From positions 6,218,432 through 6,282,431 of the forward strand of contig NZ_CM001403.1 of the NCBI RefSeq assembly GCF_000166195.2: 64,000 nucleotides of DNA. The letters run 5' to 3'. Of the stretch, positions 9,392 to 17,784 are shown piece after piece (the stretch's first letter is position 1; each line of letters opens with the position of its first letter). Position numbers and translations under genes: made by a program. Source of the DNA: Mucilaginibacter paludis DSM 18603. GTDB lineage: Bacteria; Bacteroidota; Bacteroidia; Sphingobacteriales; Sphingobacteriaceae. A model generated the notes under the pieces. The model was given only the letters and a program-made list of their open reading frames with translations. It did not search any database and had not been told where the DNA came from.

Positions 9392-12300
9392 CCCGGTTTC
9401 TACTTACAGGTTCCAGTTTCATAAGGATTTTACCTTCAGCCATTTTGAGCAAATTATCCCATATATTCACCAATTGGGCATCAAAACCATTTACGCGTCG
9501 CCTATATTTGAGGCAACTCCGGGCAGTACGCACGGTTATGATGTAGTAAATCCGTTAAGGATAAATCCGGAGATAGGTACCCTGGATCAATTATACAGCA
9601 TCCATAAAACTTTAGCCGGACTTAACATCAGCTGGTTGCAGGACATCGTTCCAAACCATATGGCCTTCGATCAGAAAAATCAATGGCTGATGGATGTGCT
9701 GGAGAAAGGCCGCAGGTCAAGCTTCGCGGATTACTTTGATATTTTATGGGACAATCCCGCTTATGCCGGCAAAACAATGGTACCATTTTTAGGGTCATCA
9801 TTAGACGACGCCATTAATCAGAAAGAATTAAAGGTAACGCTACAAGATGAAGGCCTGGCCTTGTGCTACGGAGGGCAAAATTACCCCGTAAACCTGAAAA
9901 GTTACGGCGCAGTTATCAAAGCAGTGGGCGAGCTTCCGGAAGCTTTCATCCCGTTTCTTACAGAAATAGACGACCTCAAGTCAATTGCAGAAGATGCCTA
10001 TGCTGCGCGATATGAAGGCATAAAAAATAAATTGGCGGCAATAATATCCCAAAACAAGGCTCACGTACAAGCCTGCCTGCAAAGCATTAATAATGATCCC
10101 GTCCAGCTCGGCCGCATTGCCGAGGAGCAGGAATATCAGCTGTGCTTTTGGCAGGATACCAACGAGCAGATTAATTACCGTCGTTTTTTTACGGTGAATG
10201 GCCTCATTTGTTTAAATATCCATCATCCGCAGGTGTTTGACCATTATCATCAATTGATCAAAACACTTTTAACCGACGGGATTTTACAGGGCCTGCGTGT
10301 TGACCATATTGACGGTTTGTACGATCCACAGGGCTATCTCGAAAAATTAAGAAGATTAGCTGGCGAAGAAACCTATATTATTGTCGAAAAGATTCTGGAA
10401 TCGGGAGAGGCCTTCCCGGGAAACTGGCCCGTTCAGGGTAATACCGGCTACGATTTTCTATCTATCGTTAATAATTTGTTCACTAACGTGGATAGTAAAA
10501 AAGCCTTCTCTAAATTTTACCGCGACATCATCGATAAAAAGGAAAACGTAGCGGAGAGTATCCGCGATAAGAAATCCCTGATCTTAAACGAGTACATGGG
10601 TGGCGAATTAGAGAATTTAACACAGCTTTTTTTATCGTTGGACCTGGTTACAAAAACGGATCTGAGTGATGTTTCTGAGCAACAAATTAAGTCAGCTATC
10701 GCATCTATATTGATTTGGTTTCCGGTTTACCGCTTCTATGGTAACCACTTACCATTAAATGTTGAAGAAACGGAAGACTTACATACGCTTTTTCAAAACA
10801 TCCGGAAAGATAACCATGATCAAATACCCGCTATCAACCTGATTGAAAAAGTATTACTTAAAAATACGCAGGGTAATGATATTGAATATAATGATCGTGC
10901 ATTGTGTTTTTATCAGCGTTTAATGCAGTTTAGCGGCCCGCTGATGGCCAAGGGAGTAGAGGATACGCTGATGTACACCTACAACCGTTTTATCAATCAT
11001 AATGAGGTTGGCGATAGTCCGGATTCGTTTGGCATTACTATCAATGATTTCCATCAAATGATGACTCATCGCCAACTGAATTGGCCACATACCATGAATG
11101 CTACTTCAACTCATGATACCAAAAGGGGTGAGGACGTAAGGGCGAGGCTGAATGTATTGACAGATATAGCTGATGAATGGATAGCAGTGGTAAGGCATTG
11201 GCGTAAGGTAAACGCTGGCCTCAAAACAAATAAAGCGCCTGATGATAACGACGAGTATTTCATCTATCAAACTATAACTGGGGCTTGCCCCATGCCGGGA
11301 GAGGACGAAGATGACTTTACCGGCAGGATGCAGGAGTATTTGGTTAAAGCGTTTAGGGAAGCCAAACGAAAAACAAATTGGGCGGAGCCCGATGAAGAAT
11401 ACGAGGCAGCCGCTAAAAAGTTTGTGGTGAGTATCTTAAAGCCTGATAGTGAGTTTTGGATAAGTTTCGCGGCATTTCATCAAAAGATCTGCGACTATGG
11501 TATCATCAATTCGTTAGTGCAGGCCTTACTTAAATATACCAGCCCCGGCATGCCCGATCTTTATCAAGGCTGTGAACTTTGGGACCTGAGCCTGGTTGAC
11601 CCTGATAACCGCAGGCCGGTTGATTACGACCGCCGATCAGCTCTGGTGAACCATTTAAAGGACAACCATAAACCAAAGAAAGAATTGTGGCAACATTTAT
11701 GGGAAACCCGTTACAGCGCGCAAATTAAACTGGTGCTCATTAATACGTTGCTTAACGAGTGTAATGCAAATAGCGAAGTATTTAGCCAGGGAGAGTACCT
11801 GCCCTTAAAAGTAAAAGGAAAATATAAGGATAACGTGTTAGCCTTTGCACGCCGTTATCAACATGAATGGTATGTGGTGGCTATTCCTTTGAACATTGCT
11901 GCGCTAAATATCGATAATCATGATATGACGAGCTTTAATTGGGATGATACCAGGATAGTAATGCCCGAAGATGCTCCTGCTGCCTGGAAACATTTGTTAT
12001 TAGATACGGACGGTTATTGCGATGAATTTATTAAAATAGCCCACATCTTCAAAGGTATCCCCCTGGCCTTTTTGAAGTTAAAACAAACGGATAAAAACCG
12101 CAGTGCCGGGGTGCTGATGCATATTACATCGTTGCCATCTGCCTTTGCTACAGGGGATATGGGGCCCGAAGCATATTCGTTCGTTGATTTTTTGAGCCGG
12201 GGCAGGCAAAAATACTGGCAGATGCTGCCCGTTAACCCTACCGACCCCCAGTCCGGGCATTCGCCCTACAGCGCCACATCCAGCGTGGCCGGTAATCCTT

Positions 12301-13589
12301 TATTGATCAGCCCGGAACTGTTAGTTCGGGATGGCTTTTTACAGGATGATGAGCTAAAGCCGCATAGATTGAGCGCTGGCGAGCCTACCGATTATGAAAA
12401 GGCTGCTGAAATAAGAGAAGCACTATTTGATATCGGTTTCCAGCGTTTTTTACAGCACGATAATATATCGCAGCAGCAGGATTTTGAAACTTTTAAAACC
12501 CGTGAAGCTTATTGGTTAAACGACTATGCTTTATACCAGGTGATTAAAAATAATCATCATAATGCACCCTGGTATCAATGGCCCAATGAATATAAAAAGC
12601 GAAATGCCGAGGCGCTTAAAAAATTGATTTCCGGGGAACATCAGCAAATCGAAAAAATAAAATGGCTGCAATATATATTCTCCAATCAATGGCGCGATTT
12701 GAAGTTATATTGTAATAACAAGGGAATTGATTTGTTAGGCGATATGCCGTTTTACGTAAGTTATGATTCTGCAGATGTATGGGCAAATCCTGAATTGTTT
12801 AACCTTGATGATGACGGCGCGATGGCCGGAATGGCTGGTGTACCCCCAGACTATTTTTCTATTACCGGACAGCTATGGGGAATGCCGGTTTACAACTGGG
12901 ATGAGCTTAAAAACACAGGTTACCAGTGGTGGATAAACCGGGTTAAAAGGAACCTGGACTATTTTGATCTGATCCGCCTGGACCACTTCAGAGCTTTTGC
13001 CGATTATTGGGAAGTTCCGGGCGGAGAAGCTACCGCCATTAACGGCACATGGAAATTAGGCCCCGGAGGTGATTTTTTTCAAAAGATTGAAGCTGAGCTG
13101 GGTAAGTTACCATTTGTAGCCGAAGACCTCGGCGAAGTTAACGACGACGTTTATAAACTGCGCGATGATTTTAAATTACCGGGTATGCGGGTTTTACAAT
13201 TTGCCTTTGACGAACAGATGCCACACTCTATGCATATTCCTCATCATTATACCGAGAACAGCTTTGCTTATACCGGCACGCATGATAATAACACTACGGT
13301 AGGATGGTACAAACAAATTACTAAAGCGGAGCGGAAAAGGGTAGGAGCTTACCTGGGGAAATCGTTGTCGTCCGGTGATGTGCACCAGGTATTTTTGAAG
13401 GCGTGCTATTCGTCGGTAGCCAAAGTTGCCATTATCCCCATGCAGGATATTTTAGGCCTGGACGAAAAACACCGGATGAATTTGCCATCATCAACAGAGG
13501 GTAACTGGACATGGCGGTTAAAGCCGGATCAGTTAACAAAAAAACTGGCTGATAAATTGCGTAAGTTAACTATTTTATATAATCGTTAA
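9384..13589 (+). CDS. treY: fused malto-oligosyltrehalose synthase / 4-alpha-glucanotransferase
   Basis: A 1401-residue fusion. Residues about 1-900 are TreY, which turns the reducing end of a maltodextrin into a trehalose unit. It starts PVSTYRFQF and has nucleophile Asp307 (LRVDHIDG), acid Glu335 (IIVEKILE) and Asp578 (STHDTKRGED). Residues about 906-1401 are a complete MalQ amylomaltase starting RSAGVLMHITSLPS. Its triad is Asp1200 (IRLDHFR), Glu1247 (VAEDLGEV) and Asp1301 (GTHDNNT). Both halves look active. The frame is open throughout with no internal stop. MalQ could lengthen short maltodextrins into TreY substrates or recycle its leftovers; this coupling is inference. No debranching treX or otsAB gene is in the window. 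Confidence 0.95.
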   Translation: MHNPVSTYRFQFHKDFTFSHFEQIIPYIHQLGIKTIYASPIFEATPGSTHGYDVVNPLRINPEIGTLDQLYSIHKTLAGLNISWLQDIVPNHMAFDQKNQWLMDVLEKGRRSSFADYFDILWDNPAYAGKTMVPFLGSSLDDAINQKELKVTLQDEGLALCYGGQNYPVNLKSYGAVIKAVGELPEAFIPFLTEIDDLKSIAEDAYAARYEGIKNKLAAIISQNKAHVQACLQSINNDPVQLGRIAEEQEYQLCFWQDTNEQINYRRFFTVNGLICLNIHHPQVFDHYHQLIKTLLTDGILQGLRVDHIDGLYDPQGYLEKLRRLAGEETYIIVEKILESGEAFPGNWPVQGNTGYDFLSIVNNLFTNVDSKKAFSKFYRDIIDKKENVAESIRDKKSLILNEYMGGELENLTQLFLSLDLVTKTDLSDVSEQQIKSAIASILIWFPVYRFYGNHLPLNVEETEDLHTLFQNIRKDNHDQIPAINLIEKVLLKNTQGNDIEYNDRALCFYQRLMQFSGPLMAKGVEDTLMYTYNRFINHNEVGDSPDSFGITINDFHQMMTHRQLNWPHTMNATSTHDTKRGEDVRARLNVLTDIADEWIAVVRHWRKVNAGLKTNKAPDDNDEYFIYQTITGACPMPGEDEDDFTGRMQEYLVKAFREAKRKTNWAEPDEEYEAAAKKFVVSILKPDSEFWISFAAFHQKICDYGIINSLVQALLKYTSPGMPDLYQGCELWDLSLVDPDNRRPVDYDRRSALVNHLKDNHKPKKELWQHLWETRYSAQIKLVLINTLLNECNANSEVFSQGEYLPLKVKGKYKDNVLAFARRYQHEWYVVAIPLNIAALNIDNHDMTSFNWDDTRIVMPEDAPAAWKHLLLDTDGYCDEFIKIAHIFKGIPLAFLKLKQTDKNRSAGVLMHITSLPSAFATGDMGPEAYSFVDFLSRGRQKYWQMLPVNPTDPQSGHSPYSATSSVAGNPLLISPELLVRDGFLQDDELKPHRLSAGEPTDYEKAAEIREALFDIGFQRFLQHDNISQQQDFETFKTREAYWLNDYALYQVIKNNHHNAPWYQWPNEYKKRNAEALKKLISGEHQQIEKIKWLQYIFSNQWRDLKLYCNNKGIDLLGDMPFYVSYDSADVWANPELFNLDDDGAMAGMAGVPPDYFSITGQLWGMPVYNWDELKNTGYQWWINRVKRNLDYFDLIRLDHFRAFADYWEVPGGEATAINGTWKLGPGGDFFQKIEAELGKLPFVAEDLGEVNDDVYKLRDDFKLPGMRVLQFAFDEQMPHSMHIPHHYTENSFAYTGTHDNNTTVGWYKQITKAERKRVGAYLGKSLSSGDVHQVFLKACYSSVAKVAIIPMQDILGLDEKHRMNLPSSTEGNWTWRLKPDQLTKKLADKLRKLTILYNR

Positions 13590-14334
13590 TTGATTTGTTG
13601 TTTTGCAGCAAAAATAAATTACCAGATGACAGGTGATAAAACGCGAATAGTTGAGGCTCTATGACGAATAGTATGGGTAAATAAAAAATGGCACTATGGC
13701 GCGAATAGTTTTAGTTTGTCCGCTGGAACTCCAAGCCTTAATTTTTAATAAAATAAAAGGCCATTTGCTTTGCTGCTTCTCTGATGAAAAACAAACCGGT
13801 AAATTGTAGTTTATAATGACGTCTTCTTATGTTGTTGATTATCAGTGCGTCTATTTTTGCTTCGATAATCAGCATTCTTAACTTATGACATCGGCACGCT
13901 CAATCGCCGCGTGAAGGGCTGTTACTTTTGTCTTGACACAAAAGTAACCAAAAAGTCAAGACTGCCCGATCCTTCCGCCCACGGGCCAACACCCGGCCCG
14001 GCGTGCAGTCTGGCCTTTGCGCACTTTGCCTGTGTACAAGAGAAGATCACTAAGGTTCAAAACATCATCGCTTTTTTGTGGCTGGCCAGGTTTGTTACTT
14101 ATGAAGATATAGAGCATTGATAACTAATCGTTAAATTAAGAATAAGATCTTAAAACAGTAGTGGAATTTTACGAAAAATATCATTAGTAAAATATTGGCT
14201 TAGCCGATCACTTACAAATGGAATTTTTAGTACCCAAACAAAACGTCATAGCCATAGTTGACAATGAACATCGCTCTAAATATACGTTGTAAATTCGTCT
14301 GCGCGTGCCTGCTACGCCAACTTACTTTACGCAC
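13590..14334. other. intergenic region containing structured repeat copy 1
   Basis: Between the treY-malQ stop and the convergent AsmA-like gene. Apart from the structured repeat at 13826-14092 the sequence is AT-rich, with no gene I can support. The 69-codon frame from 13911 lies within the repeat. Confidence 0.5.
13826..14092 (+). repeat. structured dispersed repeat, copy 1
   Basis: First of three related copies (others at 21512-21797 on - and 48509-48797). Order of landmarks: TTGATTATCAG near the 5' end; CGGCACGCTCAATCGCCG; then GTTACTTTTGT (13921-13931) pairing with ACAAAAGTAAC (13938-13948); the loop CTTGAC (13932-13937) pairing with GTCAAG (13955-13960); then CTGCCCGATCCTTCCGCC and a GC-rich hairpin arm GGCCCG. 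The two helices interleave. This copy lacks the GCAATGACG end seen in the other two. Confidence 0.85.
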
Positions 14335-16758
14335 TTATTTATGATCCTTGTTCCATCCAATTTTTATCTTGCCTTTGTCATCATCTTTGGCTAAAATATG
14401 CAGTACAATACCCTTATAACGTTTTTTAAGTAACTCAGCTTTATCAGTTATAGCGGTATCATTTTTAGGGTTGCGTAAAGGGATATCGAGCGCAATATTA
14501 GTGCCGTTTGTTAGTCCGTAAGTGCCCGCTATATCAGCATTTAGCACACTGGATGTAATTTGCATGGGGCTGATAATGATCTTATCGCCACGGATATCAA
14601 ACTTCGCATCCAGCTTCGGTATTTCAATATCATTGAGGTTACGGAAAGGGAAGGCAAACTTGCCTACCGTTTTTAAGGGGTTGTAGTTGATCAGGGCGCC
14701 GTTTCGCAGGTTGATACTTACATTACCACTGATAGAGCGGGGCACAACGGAGCCAGTATTGCTCAAGCCACCGTTCACCATCGCTTTAGCGGATAAAAAC
14801 CCCTTTAAATTATTGTATGTAATATCCGTAAGGCCAAAGTTATCAAAGGCGTAAAAAAACTCGTGAATATTTACATTGCTTACTACTGTGCTCAGTAAAA
14901 AACGGTTAGCCTTTTCGTCCTGTATAATTTGTCCGTTTAACTTAAGCGTACCGCCAGCATGTTTAACACTTACATTATTTAACGCAACACCATCCTCGGA
15001 TAATAACAGATCGGCAGTGGCATCGGTTGCTAAAAAGTTTTTGTAATAAAGTTTGGCTATACGCATATGCATATCAGCCTTTCCCTTATCTAAAACATTG
15101 CTCAGCTGATCGATAATGTTACCGCTGTTTGCCTGGTTTTTTACCGGCGCATGTTTACGGCTGTTTAAAAAGCCTAAAAACTCGCCTAAATACAATTGCG
15201 GACTGGTAATTTGCCAGGTAAGTAATATTTTTTCGGGTGCGCTGTAATACAGGTTTAAAAAATTATTTACCCGGCCTTCCATCAGTACAATGCTTTTACC
15301 GCTTTGTACCCTGATGTTATTCAGGATGAGGTTGTCACCGGTGAAATGGAGCGAAATAGATGTGTTTTTTAAATTGAGGTTGCGGGGTATATAACTAATA
15401 TCCGCATCCTTGAGATCGATAACGCCGGTAATCATCGGCTTGTTTAAACGGTAATCAACAATATCGGCCTTGTAACGCAGGTTCATGTTGGCGCTCCCCC
15501 TGGTAAATTTGGCCACCTTACTACCCAAAAGTTCATTAAGGTTGGTTAGGGGGAAATTGGAGGTAAAGTTACCGGTGGCTATAGGTTTAGCCAGGTTAAT
15601 AATATTGCAGGTATCAACCTTAAACGGCAAGTTGTTGTACACGCCGGTTAAGTGAAGCAGCCTGATCACCGAGTTCTCGTCGGTAAAGCCCTGGCTTGGT
15701 ACATTGTTGTTGGTATAAAGGCCATCAAAGTTACAGGCTTCAATATTTCCACCGGGCATGGTGAGTGTGTTATTGCGCACAGTAGCGGTTACATTAAGGT
15801 AAGGGCTGCCGCCGCCTTCAAAATCGCCTGCTATGGTAGCCTTTACATCAAATGGTTTACCCAGGTTAAACATGTTAAGCGTTTTGCTGATGTTTGCTGA
15901 CAATAGAGCCGAGGCACCGCGCCAGGTGATTTGATTGGCTGCTAATTTAATAGAGAATTGTGCAGGGCGTTTACCTGTTACAAATAAAGCTTTTAATTTA
16001 AACAGGTTACCACCTATGTTAAACCTGTCCGACGAGACATTGATTTTGCCGCTATCCTCGTTGTAACCGGCTACCAAGTCGCCTTCAACAGTTTTATTTT
16101 TAATGAAGCTACCGTTGGCTTTATTAAAGGCCATGCTGTTAGCCAATACATCAAGATGTACTGCGGCATGCCAACCAGAGTCGGGGTAGGTCATTTTGCC
16201 GTTGAGCTGATGAATGGTAAATTGAAAAAGTTTATTGGCCTTTTGATCATTTACAGCGAAACCCACATCTTTTAAATTAAATTGATGTAACTCAGCCGAA
16301 CTGTTAGCATCGCCGTCGTTAGCTTTTTTTGGCTGCTTGTTCTTTTTAAAAACGGATGTGTTGCTGTATCCGGAACTGTCTGTATACAAATCGATAGCCG
16401 CATTGCTAATGTCGATATGATTGATGCTGATGGTGCCTCGCAACAAAGCCGCGGTATTTACCGATACATCAAAGTTTTTGGCATCAAGCAAGGTATGGTG
16501 ATGCTCTGGCCACCTGTTATCGCGCAGCAATACGTTATGCAGAGAGAGCGAGACACCCGGGAAGCTTTTAAAAAATGAAGATTCCATGGTGCCTATGGTT
16601 AATTTACCATCCAGGTTTTTATTGAGCTCGGTAGTAACCAGTGTCAATACCTTTTTTTTGTTACTGTTGATATAAAGCATTGCCGCTATAACCAATATCA
16701 AGATCACCACTACAAGTGATGCAAATACCTTCAATACAATTTTTAACCAGCCGGGCAT
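14335..16758 (-). CDS. AsmA-family protein
   Basis: An 807-residue protein with one N-terminal membrane anchor (about residues 5-29, followed by YINSNKKK) and a long repetitive beta-rich periplasmic body. The opening TTELNKNLDGKLTIG and the C-terminal stretch with SISGNVSINLRNGALINYNPL fit the AsmA/AsmA-2 domains. Relatives such as AsmA, TamB and YhdP are thought to form beta-grooved bridges that move phospholipid or help outer membrane assembly. It stands alone on the - strand. Assignment to the superfamily is good; the exact role is unknown. Confidence 0.85.
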   Translation of the reverse strand: MPGWLKIVLKVFASLVVVILILVIAAMLYINSNKKKVLTLVTTELNKNLDGKLTIGTMESSFFKSFPGVSLSLHNVLLRDNRWPEHHHTLLDAKNFDVSVNTAALLRGTISINHIDISNAAIDLYTDSSGYSNTSVFKKNKQPKKANDGDANSSAELHQFNLKDVGFAVNDQKANKLFQFTIHQLNGKMTYPDSGWHAAVHLDVLANSMAFNKANGSFIKNKTVEGDLVAGYNEDSGKINVSSDRFNIGGNLFKLKALFVTGKRPAQFSIKLAANQITWRGASALLSANISKTLNMFNLGKPFDVKATIAGDFEGGGSPYLNVTATVRNNTLTMPGGNIEACNFDGLYTNNNVPSQGFTDENSVIRLLHLTGVYNNLPFKVDTCNIINLAKPIATGNFTSNFPLTNLNELLGSKVAKFTRGSANMNLRYKADIVDYRLNKPMITGVIDLKDADISYIPRNLNLKNTSISLHFTGDNLILNNIRVQSGKSIVLMEGRVNNFLNLYYSAPEKILLTWQITSPQLYLGEFLGFLNSRKHAPVKNQANSGNIIDQLSNVLDKGKADMHMRIAKLYYKNFLATDATADLLLSEDGVALNNVSVKHAGGTLKLNGQIIQDEKANRFLLSTVVSNVNIHEFFYAFDNFGLTDITYNNLKGFLSAKAMVNGGLSNTGSVVPRSISGNVSINLRNGALINYNPLKTVGKFAFPFRNLNDIEIPKLDAKFDIRGDKIIISPMQITSSVLNADIAGTYGLTNGTNIALDIPLRNPKNDTAITDKAELLKKRYKGIVLHILAKDDDKGKIKIGWNKDHK

Positions 16759-17105
16759 ACAAATAGTTTACAATAAAAGATTAAACCGCCGACTTTTGTT
16801 TTGCTTAAACCGTAATGTTACATGATTCTATTTTTATGAGGTAGACCATACCTATTTTTATCAACTGAAAATAGACTATAGGTACTTTACTTTTTTTGCT
16901 GGTTTGGTTTGCTTTGTTGTGTCGGCAATACACCTGTAATCAATATTTGCTGAAAGCAATGCTTGAATAACGGATTGACAACAGCAACAATGGCTCAAAA
17001 CAAACTAAGCAGGCATGGGATGTCGGCAGACAATGGAAGTACTTCAGTACATCATACTGTCCAGTCAAAATTCAATGAATAATTATTCTAATTGGCTTGA
17101 CGAAT
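16759..17105. other. intergenic region upstream of AsmA-like gene and downstream of smpB
   Basis: No confident gene. A 30-codon frame on + at 16990-17082 (MAQNKLSRHGMSAD...) is the only short ORF with protein-like composition, but nothing else supports it. I looked for tmRNA because smpB is adjacent and found no tRNA-like ends. Confidence 0.4.
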
Positions 17106-17555
17106 TTACCTTTTCAATGCCCGGTCCATTTCAATTTTACTATCGCGCTCTTTCATGGTTTCGCGCTTGTCGAAGGTCTTTTTACCCTGGGCCAGGCCAA
17201 TTTCAAGTTTGGCAAAGCCGCGGGCGTTTACAAACATGGCCAGGGGCACTATGGTCAATCCCTTTTCTTCAGACCGGGTTTGTAGTTTTCGTAATTCTTT
17301 TTTGTGGAGCAACAAAACACGGTCGCGTTTTTGCTCGTGGTTATAGAACGAGCCGTGCGAATATTCGGCAATATGCAGGTTGCGTACATACAGTTCAGTA
17401 CCGATAAAAGTACAAAAGGAATCGTTCAGGTTAGCCTTACCCTCGCGTATAGATTTGATTTCGGTACCCAATAGTTTAATACCCGCTTCGTACTTATCCA
17501 GAATATGGTATTCAAAGTAGGCCTTTTTGTTTTTAATATATAAATCCTGGCTCAT
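17106..17555 (-). CDS. smpB: SsrA-binding protein SmpB
   Basis: SmpB (149 aa) binds tmRNA and delivers it to stalled ribosomes for trans-translation. The family hallmarks are visible: KAYFEYHILDKYEAGIKLLG, GTEIKSIREGKANLNDSF, the RDRVLLLHKKEL segment, and a basic C-terminal tail (KKTFDKRETMKERD). The ATG at 17555 was chosen because it gives the usual N-terminus MSQDLYIKNKKA and has an AGAGAAAG stretch upstream. A start 24 bases further upstream would add a non-conserved MHQERKRT. No tmRNA gene is seen nearby. Confidence 0.97.
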   Translation of the reverse strand: MSQDLYIKNKKAYFEYHILDKYEAGIKLLGTEIKSIREGKANLNDSFCTFIGTELYVRNLHIAEYSHGSFYNHEQKRDRVLLLHKKELRKLQTRSEEKGLTIVPLAMFVNARGFAKLEIGLAQGKKTFDKRETMKERDSKIEMDRALKR

Positions 17556-17784
17556 GGTGCGCTTTCTCTCTTGGTGCAAAGATGCAAAAATTATTAAGCT
17601 CTGTTTAAAAACAAATATCGTACCGGCTATGCTTAAAGTTAATATTTTACGTTCAGGTTTTAAGCTATTGTTAATTGTTGATTAATTGTAATCTTTTAGC
17701 CCAACTTAACTGTGTAAATATGCCGCAGGCACGTTATGTTTAGGTAATTTAGCCAGGTACTCAAACGTTCTCTTTTAATTTTTA

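Noticed and set aside
13911..14120. 69-codon frame in structured repeat copy 1 (MKGCYFCLDTK...)
   Set aside because: It lies in a repeat whose copies differ by indels that break the frame; no protein family features.
16990..17082. 30-codon frame (MAQNKLSRHGMSAD...)
   Set aside because: Plausible composition but too short, with no ribosome site or homologue I recognise; mentioned only in the intergenic entry.
17106..17400. tmRNA near smpB
   Set aside because: Searched by eye on both strands of the flanks; no tRNA-like ends or tag frame found.
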